Part shown: positions 22,648 to 31,700 of the stretch, in pieces
Layout of the letters: each line of letters starts with the position of its first letter
Position numbering within the stretch: the first letter of the stretch is position 1
Assembly: GCA_002476495.1 (NCBI GenBank)
Contig: DLKL01000012.1
Coordinates: 1 to 33,935 of the forward strand
Reading direction: 5' to 3'
DNA from: Lachnospiraceae bacterium UBA7589
GTDB taxonomy: Bacteria; Bacillota; Clostridia; Lachnospirales; Lachnospiraceae
DNA: 33,935 nucleotides
The notes under the pieces: model-generated
The model's input: the letters and a program-made list of their open reading frames with translations, nothing else
Databases searched by the model: none
Told to the model about the DNA's origin: nothing
Translations under genes and position numbers: made by a program

Positions 22648-24252
22648 TTACCTTCTGAGAAGAGATTTTTTGACCAAATCCACAAATTCCTGATTATTTC
22701 TGGTGCGTACAAACAGCTTAAGAATTTCTTCAATGGTTTCCTCAGACTTGATTCCGGACATTGCTTTTCTGAGTCCGTTAACTGCCTCTAATTCCTCAGT
22801 AGAAAGAAGCAAATCATCTCTTCTGGTACTGGACTTTGCTATATCTATAGCCGGGAATATTCTCTTTTCCGAAAGCTTTCTGTCAAGAACCACTTCCATG
22901 TTACCGGTTCCCTTAAATTCCTCAAAAACCACATCATCCATTCTGCTGCCTGTTTCCACTAAAGCTGTGGCCAATATTGTAAGACTTCCGCCCTCTCTCA
23001 TATTTCTGGCCGCACCGAAGAACCGCTTTGGCATATGTAATGCAGCAGGATCAAGACCTCCCGAAAGAGTTCTTCCGCTTGGTGGAACAGTAAGGTTATA
23101 TGCCCTGGCAAGTCTTGTTATGCTGTCAAGAAGAATAACCACATCCTTCTTATGCTCCACAAGGCGCTTAGCCCGCTCAATAACCATCTCCGAAACTCTC
23201 TTGTGATGATCCGGAAGCTCATCAAAGGTAGAATATATTACCTCAACATTTTCCCCTTCGATTGACTCTCTTATATCCGTAACCTCCTCAGGTCTTTCAT
23301 CTATGAGGAGAACTATCATATGTATGTCCTTATTATGTATGCTTATGCTCTTGGCAATAGCCTTAAGCAGGGTTGTCTTACCTGCCTTAGGAGGTGAAAC
23401 TATCATTCCTCTTTGTCCTTTTCCTATAGGAGATAAAAGATCTACTATTCTGATTGCGACAGGTGCACCATTTTCATCCAGACTGATTCTCTCGTTAGGG
23501 AAAATCGGTGTAAGCTCTTCAAAAGGAACTCGTTTAGCAGCCTCTGACGGTAAAAATCCATTGACATGTTTAATGTAAAGCAATGCTCCAAACTTTTCCC
23601 CCTGGGTTTTAAGTCTTATAGGACCCCCTATAATATCTCCCTTTTTAAGGCCGAATCTTCTTATCTGGACAGGTGATACATATATATCCCTGTCTCCCGG
23701 TAAATAATTGGCACTTCTGATAAACCCATAGCCGTCTGCCATTACCTCAAGTATTCCGTTAGCAGATTGTCCACTGTCTAATTCCTCATTATACTCCTGA
23801 CCGTCATAATACTTAAGAATTCCCGTATGGGGCTGTACATTTTCCTGCTTGCTTTCCGGTTTATTCTCATACCTGGAATCATTCTTCATCTCAGGTTTTA
23901 CTATCTGTCTTTGTTCAGATTTTTGTTCAGGCTTTACGCCCTGTCTTGCATCTGACTTTGTCTCAGGCTTTACGCCCTGTCTTATATCCGACTTTGTCTC
24001 AGGCTTTACGGCCTGTCTTACATCTGACCTTGTCTCAGGCTTTACGCCCTGTCTTACTTCTGCCTTTGTCTCAGGCTTTACAGCCTTTTTTGCATCTGAT
24101 GCTTTGGTATCATGTCCTTCATCTGCTTTTTCTTTACTCAGGTTTTCCAAATAAAGAGCCAGCTCTCCTTTCTTCAGGGTTGATACATTCTTAATTCCAT
24201 TTTTCTTGACATATTCTTTTAATTCTGCCAAGGACGCCTTTTTAAAATCCAT
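22648..24252 (-). CDS. rho: Transcription termination factor Rho with a repeat-bearing N-terminal insertion
   Basis: The 534-residue hexameric RNA helicase ends transcription of untranslated RNA. Residues 1-40 form the N-terminal helical bundle (LAELKEYVKKNGIKNVSTLK). Residues 41-145 are a low-complexity insertion holding seven 12-residue repeats. The RNA-binding cold-shock domain is about 163-230 (GILEVMADGYGFIRSANYLP). The ATPase has Walker A PPKAGKTT (287-294), LLIDERPEEVTD, the Q and R loops with PPSGRTLSGG, and PKRFFGAARN. All active residues look intact. The gene has a promoter at 24341-24369 and a good AAAGGAG site. N-terminal insertions in Rho are known in several phyla, some tied to RNA binding or phase separation, but their sequences vary widely. 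Confidence 0.97.
   Translation of the reverse strand: MDFKKASLAELKEYVKKNGIKNVSTLKKGELALYLENLSKEKADEGHDTKASDAKKAVKPETKAEVRQGVKPETRSDVRQAVKPETKSDIRQGVKPETKSDARQGVKPEQKSEQRQIVKPEMKNDSRYENKPESKQENVQPHTGILKYYDGQEYNEELDSGQSANGILEVMADGYGFIRSANYLPGDRDIYVSPVQIRRFGLKKGDIIGGPIRLKTQGEKFGALLYIKHVNGFLPSEAAKRVPFEELTPIFPNERISLDENGAPVAIRIVDLLSPIGKGQRGMIVSPPKAGKTTLLKAIAKSISIHNKDIHMIVLLIDERPEEVTDIRESIEGENVEVIYSTFDELPDHHKRVSEMVIERAKRLVEHKKDVVILLDSITRLARAYNLTVPPSGRTLSGGLDPAALHMPKRFFGAARNMREGGSLTILATALVETGSRMDDVVFEEFKGTGNMEVVLDRKLSEKRIFPAIDIAKSSTRRDDLLLSTEELEAVNGLRKAMSGIKSEETIEEILKLFVRTRNNQEFVDLVKKSLLRR
23830..24081 (-). repeat. Seven 36-bp repeats in rho
   Basis: Codons 58-141 encode seven consecutive 12-residue units of consensus VKPETKSDVRQG. 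The first four are near identical and the last three have drifted (VKPEQKSEQRQI, VKPEMKNDSRYE, NKPESKQENVQP). Regular 12-residue spacing is strict, with no indels. The net effect is a long, Pro- and charge-rich, probably disordered arm. Confidence 0.92.
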
Positions 24253-24340
24253 AAAAACTCCTTTTCACTTGATAATAAACAACGGGATAAAACTAACGAT
24301 TTGTTAAACACTGAGTATTTCTCGACTTGTCTATACTAGT

Positions 24341-24369
24341 ATATTAGCATATAAAGTACGAAAGGTAAA
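24341..24369 (-). promoter_or_regulatory. Promoter of rho
   Basis: TTTACC (24369-24364), 17 nt, and TAATAT (24346-24341) with a TG one base upstream of the -10. It leaves a leader of about 80 nt, long enough for the Rho autoregulation known in other bacteria, though no structure there is convincing. Confidence 0.6.
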
Positions 24370-24387
24370 GCAAAAATAATATACTTC

Positions 24388-24416
24388 TTGCTTTTTTCAA
24401 TATTGTGGTTTATAGT
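24388..24416 (+). promoter_or_regulatory. Promoter of the DUF4364 gene
   Basis: TTGCTT (24388-24393), 17 nt and TATAGT (24411-24416) on the plus strand. It stands back to back with the rho promoter in a 205-nt divergent spacer. Confidence 0.55.
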
Positions 24417-24457
24417 TTATTCAATATTCTAAAGAAAATCAATATATGGAGAACATT

Positions 24458-24976
24458 ATGGAAGGTTTACTGCTGTACAAACTTATAATTTTATTCATGC
24501 TGGACAGAACTGATTATACTATGACTAATTCCCTGGTATCGGACTTTGTCGTCGGCAAGGGATACACAAGTATATTTAATCTCCATGAATCTCTTAGCGA
24601 GCTTATTTCCAGTGATTTCATATCCACTGACACCATCAGGGATACTATACACTACAAGATCACAAACTCCGGCGAAGAGGCTCTTTCTCTCTTTGAAAAC
24701 CGGCTTCCATATGCGATTAAGCAGGATATATTGGAATATTTAAAAGCAGAACGTATAAATGTAAAAAACGAATCAGAGATTACAGCTGATTACTTTTATA
24801 ATGATGCCAACTGGTATACTGTCCAATGTATAATTAAGGACAGAAAAGAAGTTCTTATGGACCTCAAGTTTGATGTTCCCACAAAAACCCAGGCTGAAAA
24901 TATATGCAACAACTGGCGTTCCAAAAGCTCTATGATATATGAATATCTTGTTAATCAGCTATGGCCTGCTGAATAA
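24458..24976 (+). CDS. DUF4364 family winged-helix-like protein
   Basis: The 172-residue protein begins MEGLLLYKLIILFMLDR, the usual start of DUF4364 proteins of clostridia. ATG 24458 has GGAG 6 nt before it; the ATG four codons earlier (24446) lacks a ribosome site. The N-terminal 70 residues look like a winged helix (VSDFVVGKGYTSIFNLHESL, then HYKITNSGEEALSLFENRLP), similar to PadR-like architecture, so a DNA-binding role is plausible but unproven. Its last 26 bases overlap the end of engB on the opposite strand. Confidence 0.85.
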   Translation: MEGLLLYKLIILFMLDRTDYTMTNSLVSDFVVGKGYTSIFNLHESLSELISSDFISTDTIRDTIHYKITNSGEEALSLFENRLPYAIKQDILEYLKAERINVKNESEITADYFYNDANWYTVQCIIKDRKEVLMDLKFDVPTKTQAENICNNWRSKSSMIYEYLVNQLWPAE

Positions 24977-25538
24977 GGCTCCATATTTCCTCTCTTCCCT
25001 GCTTTGTAGCAGCGGAAAATGCAACAATTTTTGTATCGGGTAAAGTATTGAGCCTGTCCCTTATAGCCTTTATATTTTTTGCAAGCTGGCTTCTCTTTAT
25101 CTTGTCCAGCTTGGTAGCTATTATAACAGGAGTGTATCCATTTGCGGTAATCCAGTTATACATTGTCACATCATTTTCTCCCGGAACATGTCTTATATCA
25201 ATAAGAAGGAAAACTGTCTTAAGCTGCTTTGATGTATGAAGATATTTTTCAATCATCTTACCCCATTTATTTCTTATTTCCTGGGAAACCTTTGCATAAC
25301 CATATCCCGGCAAATCAACAAAATACAATTCCTTATTAATGTTATAAAAATTTATTGTCTGTGTCTTTCCCGGGGATGATGAGGTTCTGGCAAGGGATTT
25401 TCTGTTTAGCAATCCGTTTATCAAAGAAGATTTACCAACATTGGATTTACCGGCAAAGGCAATTTCCGGCATGATATTATCCGGCAATTTACTGGTTATT
25501 CCACACACAGTTTCCAATTCTGCACTCTTAATAATCAT
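24951..25538 (-). CDS. engB: Ribosome biogenesis GTPase EngB/YsxC
   Basis: The 195-residue TrmE-Era-type GTPase is needed for late 50S assembly. P-loop GKSNVGKS is at 30-37, DLPGYGYAKV (75-84) is the signature of the YihA/YsxC family, and TKLDK is the base-specificity motif. ATG 25538 follows CGGAGG. It ends inside the DUF4364 gene, tail to tail. It is separated from clpX by a strong terminator; in many relatives lon lies between clpX and engB. Confidence 0.96.
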   Translation of the reverse strand: MIIKSAELETVCGITSKLPDNIMPEIAFAGKSNVGKSSLINGLLNRKSLARTSSSPGKTQTINFYNINKELYFVDLPGYGYAKVSQEIRNKWGKMIEKYLHTSKQLKTVFLLIDIRHVPGENDVTMYNWITANGYTPVIIATKLDKIKRSQLAKNIKAIRDRLNTLPDTKIVAFSAATKQGREEIWSLIQQAIAD

Positions 25539-25569
25539 ATTATCATTCCTCCGTTACTCTTTATATATC

Positions 25570-25595
25570 GCCTTACAAACAGGTTGCCTTACAAA
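25570..25595. repeat. Two direct 10-bp repeats before engB
   Basis: GCCTTACAAA occurs at 25570-25579 and again at 25586-25595, a 16-bp period. It lies between the clpX terminator and the engB start, where a promoter or regulatory site would be expected. No protein is suggested. Confidence 0.4.
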
Positions 25596-25611
25596 GCTTT
25601 TCCTGTGAAAC

Positions 25612-25664
25612 AAAAAATCCAGGGTCTTTTTTTGCAGCTGTAGCTGCCCAAAAAGGCCCTGAAT
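25612..25664 (-). terminator. Strong terminator after clpX
   Basis: ATTCAGGG pairs with CCCTGGAT, continued by CTTTTT/AAAAAG past one mismatch and by CAGCT/AGCTG at the tip. Six T residues follow on the minus strand (25617-25612). It closes the tig-clpX unit. Confidence 0.85.
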
Positions 25665-25669
25665 CTAAT

Positions 25670-26962
25670 TTAAGCTATACTATCCTCATTATGTCTGATA
25701 TGCTTTCTGAGATTATTCTTTTTGGTCCGGGGCTTATCCGAATAAGTAATCTCCGGTTTATCCTCTCCGGTAACAACTCCCTTAGTTATCTTGCAAGCTG
25801 TAATATACTCATCTGACGGCATCTCATACATAAGATCCATAACTACATTTTCCATTATAGCTCTGAGCCCTCTCGCGCCTGTCTTTCTTTCTGTAGCCTC
25901 TTTGGCAATTTCCCTCAAGGCATCCTCATCAAATGTAAGTTCAACACCATCAAGCTCAAAAAGCTTTTTATATTGCTTACATATTGCACTCTTTGGCTCA
26001 GATAAAATTCTTACAAGAGCATCCTCATCAAGCAGATCCAAAGTTACCGTAACAGGAACACGTCCTACAAATTCAGGTATAATTCCATATTTTACAAAAT
26101 CCTGTGGTGTGACATGCTTTAGTAATTGTCCCACATTCTCCTGGGACTGGTTAATCACATCTGCATTAAAGCCTATCGACTTTTTGCCGATTCTGTTTTC
26201 GATAATCTTCTCTATTCCTTCAAATGCACCGCCACATATAAATAATATGTTAGTTGTATCAATGTGCATAAACTCCTGCTGTGGATGCTTACGTCCACCC
26301 TGTGGAGGAACAGACGCAACAGTACCCTCTATAATCTTGAGAAGAGCCTGCTGGACTCCTTCACCTGAAACATCTCTGGTAATAGATACATTCTCAGATT
26401 TTTTGGTTATCTTATCAATCTCATCAATATATATAATTCCACATTCAGCCCTGTCAATATCATAATCTGCAGCCTGAATCAGCTTAAGCAGAATATTCTC
26501 TACATCCTCACCTACATATCCTGCTTCAGTTAATGTAGTAGCATCAGCAATGGCAAAAGGAACATTGAGAAGCTTTGCAAGTGTCTGAGCCAGATAGGTC
26601 TTACCTGAACCTGTAGGACCAATCATAATTATGTTACTTTTCTGAAGCTCAACATCAAAATCCTTTTCTGCAAGTATTCTCTTATAATGGTTATATACAG
26701 CTACGGAAAGAACCTTTTTTGCCTCATCCTGACCGATGACATAATCATCAAGAAATTCCTTTATCTCCTTTGGTTTAAGAAGATTAATATCTGAATCAGC
26801 TACATCATTGTCAAATTCGTCCTGTATAATCTCTGAGCAGATTTCAATACATTCATCACAGATATATACTCCCGGACCTGCTATCAGCTTTCTAACCTGT
26901 TCCTGACTTTTATTGCAAAAGGAACACCTTAATTTTTTTCTATCGTCCACGTGATTAGACAT
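25670..26962 (-). CDS. clpX: ATP-dependent unfoldase ClpX
   Basis: The 430-residue AAA+ protein unfolds substrates and feeds them to ClpP. The N-terminal zinc domain has C13-x2-C16 and C35-x2-C38. Walker A GPTGSGKT is at 115-122, Walker B IIYIDEID at 176-183, and the pore loop GYVG at 148-151. The ClpP-docking loop IGF is at 263-265, so it is built to work with ClpP. It lies 41 nt after tig. clpP, usually between tig and clpX, is not here. Confidence 0.98.
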   Translation of the reverse strand: MSNHVDDRKKLRCSFCNKSQEQVRKLIAGPGVYICDECIEICSEIIQDEFDNDVADSDINLLKPKEIKEFLDDYVIGQDEAKKVLSVAVYNHYKRILAEKDFDVELQKSNIIMIGPTGSGKTYLAQTLAKLLNVPFAIADATTLTEAGYVGEDVENILLKLIQAADYDIDRAECGIIYIDEIDKITKKSENVSITRDVSGEGVQQALLKIIEGTVASVPPQGGRKHPQQEFMHIDTTNILFICGGAFEGIEKIIENRIGKKSIGFNADVINQSQENVGQLLKHVTPQDFVKYGIIPEFVGRVPVTVTLDLLDEDALVRILSEPKSAICKQYKKLFELDGVELTFDEDALREIAKEATERKTGARGLRAIMENVVMDLMYEMPSDEYITACKITKGVVTGEDKPEITYSDKPRTKKNNLRKHIRHNEDSIA

Positions 26963-27003
26963 ATAGACACCTCTTCATAATCATTTTAAGCCAAAGAAGT
27001 ATA

Positions 27004-28290
27004 TTATACCTCTTTGCAATTTTCAACAAGGAAATCAAGGGCTTTTCTTGCTGCAACATCCTTCTTTACCTGCTCTAATTCCTTATCACCCATTATCTCC
27101 TTAAGTTTTTCAGGCTCCATCTGATATGTTGATGCCATATCCTGAATCTCCTCTTCTACCTCTGAATCAGAAACCTGAATATCCTCAGCCTTAGCAACTG
27201 CCTCTAATACAAGACTTGTCTTAATTCTTGCAATAGCATCAGGCTTAACCTGCTCTAACATCTCATCCTTTGTCTTGTTCATAATCTTGAGATATTGCTC
27301 CATCTGAAGACCCTGATACATCATTCTCTGGGAAAACTCCTCAAAAATCTTCTCCTGATTGTACTTAATCATTGCCTCAGGAATCTCAACCTGTGATTCC
27401 CCGGCAACCTTTTCAACTACCTTGCTCTGCTTTTCCCTAAGAGCATCCTTGGTTTTCTTTGCTTCAAGTGTTTTCTTCACGTCCTCCTTGTACTCTGCAT
27501 AAGTATCAAAGGATGACACCTCACTTGCATACTCATCATCAAGCTCAGGCAGCTCTATAGCGTTAATGCCAACAAGCTCAACCTTGAATAATGCAGGCTT
27601 TCCTGCAAGCTCTGACGCATGATAATCCTCAGGGAAGGTAACTTCAACATCAAACTTGTCTCCTATATTCTTACCTACTATCTGATCCTCAAAGGTGTCA
27701 ATAAAGGAATGTGAGCCTAAAACAAGCTTATGATTCTCTCCCTTTCCACCGGCAAAGGACTCTCCATCCATAAAGCCTTCAAAGTTGATTGTAACCTCGT
27801 CATCAAGCTTTGCAGGTCTGTCCTCAACAGGTACGGATCTTGAATTCTGCTTCTGCTCCTCAAGAATCTTAGCCATAACTTCATCCTCAGTAACCTGTGT
27901 ATCAATTTTATCTATCTGTACATTTTTGTAATCTCCAAGCTTAAGCTCAGGCTTTGTAGCTACAAGAGCAGTGAATATAAAGTTCTTACCCTTCTCGATT
28001 TGCTCAACATCTATCTCAGGATTAGATGTAATTTCAAGATCACAATTTTCTATTTCCTTTGGATAATATTCATTGATAAGCTTATTAGCAGCATCCTCAT
28101 AAAATACAGCAGGTCCATACATCTTTTCAATATATGCCTGAGGCACCTTGCCCTTTCTAAAGCCGGGAACGGCAAACTTATGCTTTTCCTTCTTATATGC
28201 TTCTGTCATCGCCTTGGTGAACTCCTCGGCTGGGACCTCAATAGTAAGCTTTGCCATACTTTTCTCTAATTTTTCAACTGATAAACTCAT
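27004..28290 (-). CDS. tig: Trigger factor
   Basis: The 428-residue chaperone sits at the ribosome exit tunnel and has peptidyl-prolyl isomerase activity. The ribosome-binding N-terminal domain ends with GFRKGKVP near residue 44, the signature loop. The FKBP-type domain is about 150-245 (DDEVTINFEGFMDGE). The C-terminal helical chaperone arms follow. ATG 28290 has AAGGAGG. Its promoter and the upstream SASP terminator define the 5' end of a tig-clpX unit. Confidence 0.98.
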   Translation of the reverse strand: MSLSVEKLEKSMAKLTIEVPAEEFTKAMTEAYKKEKHKFAVPGFRKGKVPQAYIEKMYGPAVFYEDAANKLINEYYPKEIENCDLEITSNPEIDVEQIEKGKNFIFTALVATKPELKLGDYKNVQIDKIDTQVTEDEVMAKILEEQKQNSRSVPVEDRPAKLDDEVTINFEGFMDGESFAGGKGENHKLVLGSHSFIDTFEDQIVGKNIGDKFDVEVTFPEDYHASELAGKPALFKVELVGINAIELPELDDEYASEVSSFDTYAEYKEDVKKTLEAKKTKDALREKQSKVVEKVAGESQVEIPEAMIKYNQEKIFEEFSQRMMYQGLQMEQYLKIMNKTKDEMLEQVKPDAIARIKTSLVLEAVAKAEDIQVSDSEVEEEIQDMASTYQMEPEKLKEIMGDKELEQVKKDVAARKALDFLVENCKEV

Positions 28291-28334
28291 TTATTTTTCC
28301 TCCTTGTATTGCATACAAACGCACTATTCGTTAG

Positions 28335-28363
28335 ATTATACCATAAGAATATTCCTAAGTCTA
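28335..28363 (-). promoter_or_regulatory. Promoter of tig-clpX
   Basis: Extended -10 TGGTATAAT (TATAAT at 28340-28335) and a partial -35 TAGACT (28363-28358) with 17 nt spacing. The tig start is about 45 nt downstream. Confidence 0.6.
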
Positions 28364-28385
28364 TATTTTTAGTGCAAAAAAGAAT

Positions 28386-28451
28386 TAAAAAATGGGCCTG
28401 TTTATATTTTATGCAACAGCCTCTGCCATTATCACTAATATAAACAAGCCC
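28386..28451 (-). terminator. Long-stem terminator after the SASP gene
   Basis: Fifteen-base arms at 28394-28408 and 28437-28451 pair with one G-U wobble. The loop is unusually long (28 nt). On the minus strand ATTTTTTAATTC follows. Confidence 0.75.
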
Positions 28452-28483
28452 TTGGTTAAAAGTTATAAATTACATTGAATTTA

Positions 28484-28690
28484 TTACTTTCCTGACATCT
28501 GCTCTTCCTGTCTCTTGATCATCTGTCTTACCATCTCACCACCGATAGAACCTGACTCACGGGATGTTAAATCACCGTTATAACCCTGCTTAAGGTTAAC
28601 ACCAAGCTCATTGGCAACTTCCATCTTGAACTTATTCATAGCGTCCTTTGCTTCAGGAACACTTACAGAATTACCTTTTGAATTAGACAT
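28484..28690 (-). CDS. Alpha/beta-type small acid-soluble spore protein
   Basis: The 68-residue protein has the SASP pattern: VPEAKDAMNKFKMEVANELGV, shown here in part as KFKMEVANELGV, which carries the region cut by the germination protease GPR, then GDLTSRESGSIGGEMVRQMI, with the conserved DNA-binding GxxGGEMV segment. These proteins coat and protect DNA in the spore core. ATG 28690 has an AGGAGG site. It is the clearest sign of a spore-forming lineage. I found no sigma-G promoter in the 96 nt upstream that I would defend. Confidence 0.95.
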   Translation of the reverse strand: MSNSKGNSVSVPEAKDAMNKFKMEVANELGVNLKQGYNGDLTSRESGSIGGEMVRQMIKRQEEQMSGK

Positions 28691-28786
28691 GATAAATACC
28701 TCCTAAATTTTAATAGACATTTTATGTCTTAGGAATATTATCTGAAAAATTCATAATAATATTACTGGTAATTTTTGCAATAAATT

Positions 28787-31700
28787 CTATTTCGTTCTTT
28801 TTCTTTTTACAGCCATAACTACCATAAATGTCAATGAAACAAATAACAGTCCCGCAAGCAGTAATATGTTAACAGTATCACCGGTATTAGGTGTATTGGT
28901 TGAATCCATATATGTATACTTTTTATCTGTGTTACTGCTTGTATTATCCTTATCACCCGGTTTTATGGTTGCATCGGGAGCATTAACATTATTATCCTGC
29001 TTATTCCTATCCTTTGCGGTAAACCAGGCGGCAATAATTGTGTCCTTTGTAATCTTTGAATAATCAGTATCCCAGCCCGAGAAAGTATATATATACTTTT
29101 CGGTGGCAGTCTTGGTCGGAAGCTGTGTAGGAGGTGTAGCTGAGCTGCCTGCTTCCACAGTCTCTGTCTTCATAACTTTTCCATCACCGTCAACCCACTT
29201 TACAGTATATGTTGCCGGAGCAGCAACCATTCTATACAAGGCATATATTGAAAAATGATTAGTATTAACAGTCACATAATTCTTTGATAATACCATATCC
29301 GAATCACTGTCCCAATTAATGAATGTATAATCATTACCTGTATTATGTATAGATGCAACATATATTTTCTGTCCTGACAGGCTTCCCAGAGGGAAGGAAA
29401 TTGTAACAGGATCATAAAGGTCGGACACATATGACGGAGTTCCGTTTATAAGATTTCCATTGGCATCTCTTACCTCTTTGATTATATACAGCCTTATGTA
29501 TCTTTCCACAACAGCGGATTTGCCAAGCTTAGAGGCAAATATTCCCTGCTCCTCCGGAGATATCTCTGTTACATTTATATTGTCAGCATATAAGCATATA
29601 TCTATCGTACCGCCCTGGGCAAGAGCCGCTTTGTCATCAGGAGTTATGGCACCCTCATACCAGGTAGTGTCATATATTTTTTCAAGTCCGTCGGCTGAAA
29701 TATTAATTGCATTATCCTTAATCACTACAGAGGTACTCATTGCATTGAGCACAAGATTAATTCCACCGTTAAGTGCATAATCCTCCGGATAAACAATTCC
29801 ACCGTTTTCAACTGTAACAGCACCGGTTTTTGTAAGCTTTCCGTTAGTTGCCACAACCCTGTACACACCATCATTTACATTGTCAAACCTGTATGCCGAC
29901 TCTCCGGCTGATTCAATGGTATCGGACGCAACCACTGTATTGCCCTCATAAAGGCTCACATATACCGGATATGTTTCATTAACTCCCGGTGCATAGCTCA
30001 CTGTACCTGCTACAGAGCCTGTTGCGTCAGGATTGCTTGTTCTGAAGCTTCCCTCAAAGGTTTTAACTTCATTGGATGTTTTTGTCTTTGCATATATCTT
30101 ATACCAGTATACGGTATTTTTCTTAAGGTTATTAAATCTGGCATCAAGATGCAATCCGTAGCCTTCCTCAGTCTTGTTATAGAGGCAGCCTGAATATGTA
30201 CTGTCCTTATCCTCTCTGAGTGTAATATAGGCATCGGCAATATCATAGGTTCCCTTGTATATAAATGCTTCAAGGTATGCTCCTGTTTCTGTAATACCTG
30301 TTATAGGATTAACAGATATTGTCAAAGGATTAAAATGCTCCTCGTCAGAGATATTGCCTGCGTTATCCTCCGCACAGATTACAAATTCATCTCCATAGGT
30401 TGCATCAAAGCTTCCTGTAACAGCGCCCTGCTCCTCTATAGTATCTACAGCATTGCCATTAACTGTAACCTTATCCTTGTTAACACCACTAACCTCATCT
30501 ACTATTCTGAATTTTACATTAATTCTGCCATCATCATCCGTAGCAGACTCTGTTATATAAATCTCAGGGGCATCAACATCCACCGAAAGCTCTCTTGTGG
30601 TTTTTTCACTCTTAACTCCAGATGCACTTTCAGCCCATGCCTCAATAGTAATACTGCCCTCATATTTGAGTGTAAATACCTCGTCAGCCTGAGTGAACCT
30701 GCTTTCACGCTCTCTGTCCTCTGTTATAATCTTATAATGTGTAGTTACAGGAACATTATCCCTTGTAACCTCAGATGATTTAATCTGAATTTCCGGCTGA
30801 TCCGATATATACCATCCGTTATTACCTGTTGTTCCCGTAATATTGATAACCGGCTTGTCAGGTGTAACATTGGATACATTGTTGAGATTTATATTCTTAG
30901 AAGCTATATTTCCCGCATTATCAGCAGCCTGAATAACATATTCTCCCGACTCTGTAAGCTTCTTCTCATAACTGTCGGATGCACTCCAGGTTTCAACAGG
31001 TACAAGGCTGCTTCCATCCTTTTTGTACAATACTACGGATGCAACACCACTTTCATCCTCTCCCTCTGTAACAGTAAATTTCAATATTACAGTGTTTACA
31101 TATTCTGTTGAATACTCTGTGTTGTCACTGATTACAGGCTCCTTTGTATCAAGAAGAAACGGTCCGACCTCGTCAAGCTCTGCCCTATTGCCTGCATTAT
31201 CCATCAATATTCCCTTTATAACGTAATTACCGGGAACAAGAGTGCTGTCAGACAATTCCTTGTTGAAGGTATATTCAAGCACCTTCCCATATCCGGTTGC
31301 TGTAACTGCATAATCGGTAGAAGCTGTCTGCTTATCACTAATCACAGCACCGCTTGGATCTGTTATTATCCACTCAATACTGTTAACACCGCTTTCATCA
31401 TCCTTGCTGTCCACAGAAAGATTCAGGCTGTTATACCATGTATCCGAAACAGCGGCAGAGCCTCCGGCTGAAGCCTGTATAAATGATGAATCAATAGTAT
31501 TTTCTACCATCCACTCATAATATCCGTCTCCTACCGGATTGTTCTCAATATATTCAACACATTCATCAACCTTAATCTTGTTGACAACGGATTTGTTACC
31601 TGTTTCATCTACCGCATATACAACAAGCTGTCCATATTCACCAGGATGAATGGTAACTCCTGCTTTGTACCTTCCTGTAATACCATCCTTTATAAGCTGC

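Noticed and set aside
28691..28786. Sigma-G promoter for the SASP gene
   Set aside because: CATAAAA occurs but does not match CATnHTA, and no GHATR lies at proper spacing.
30335..30778. 147-codon plus-strand ORF within the surface protein gene
   Set aside because: Antisense shadow rich in Cys, Ile and Leu with no ribosome site, inside a clear domain-rich gene.
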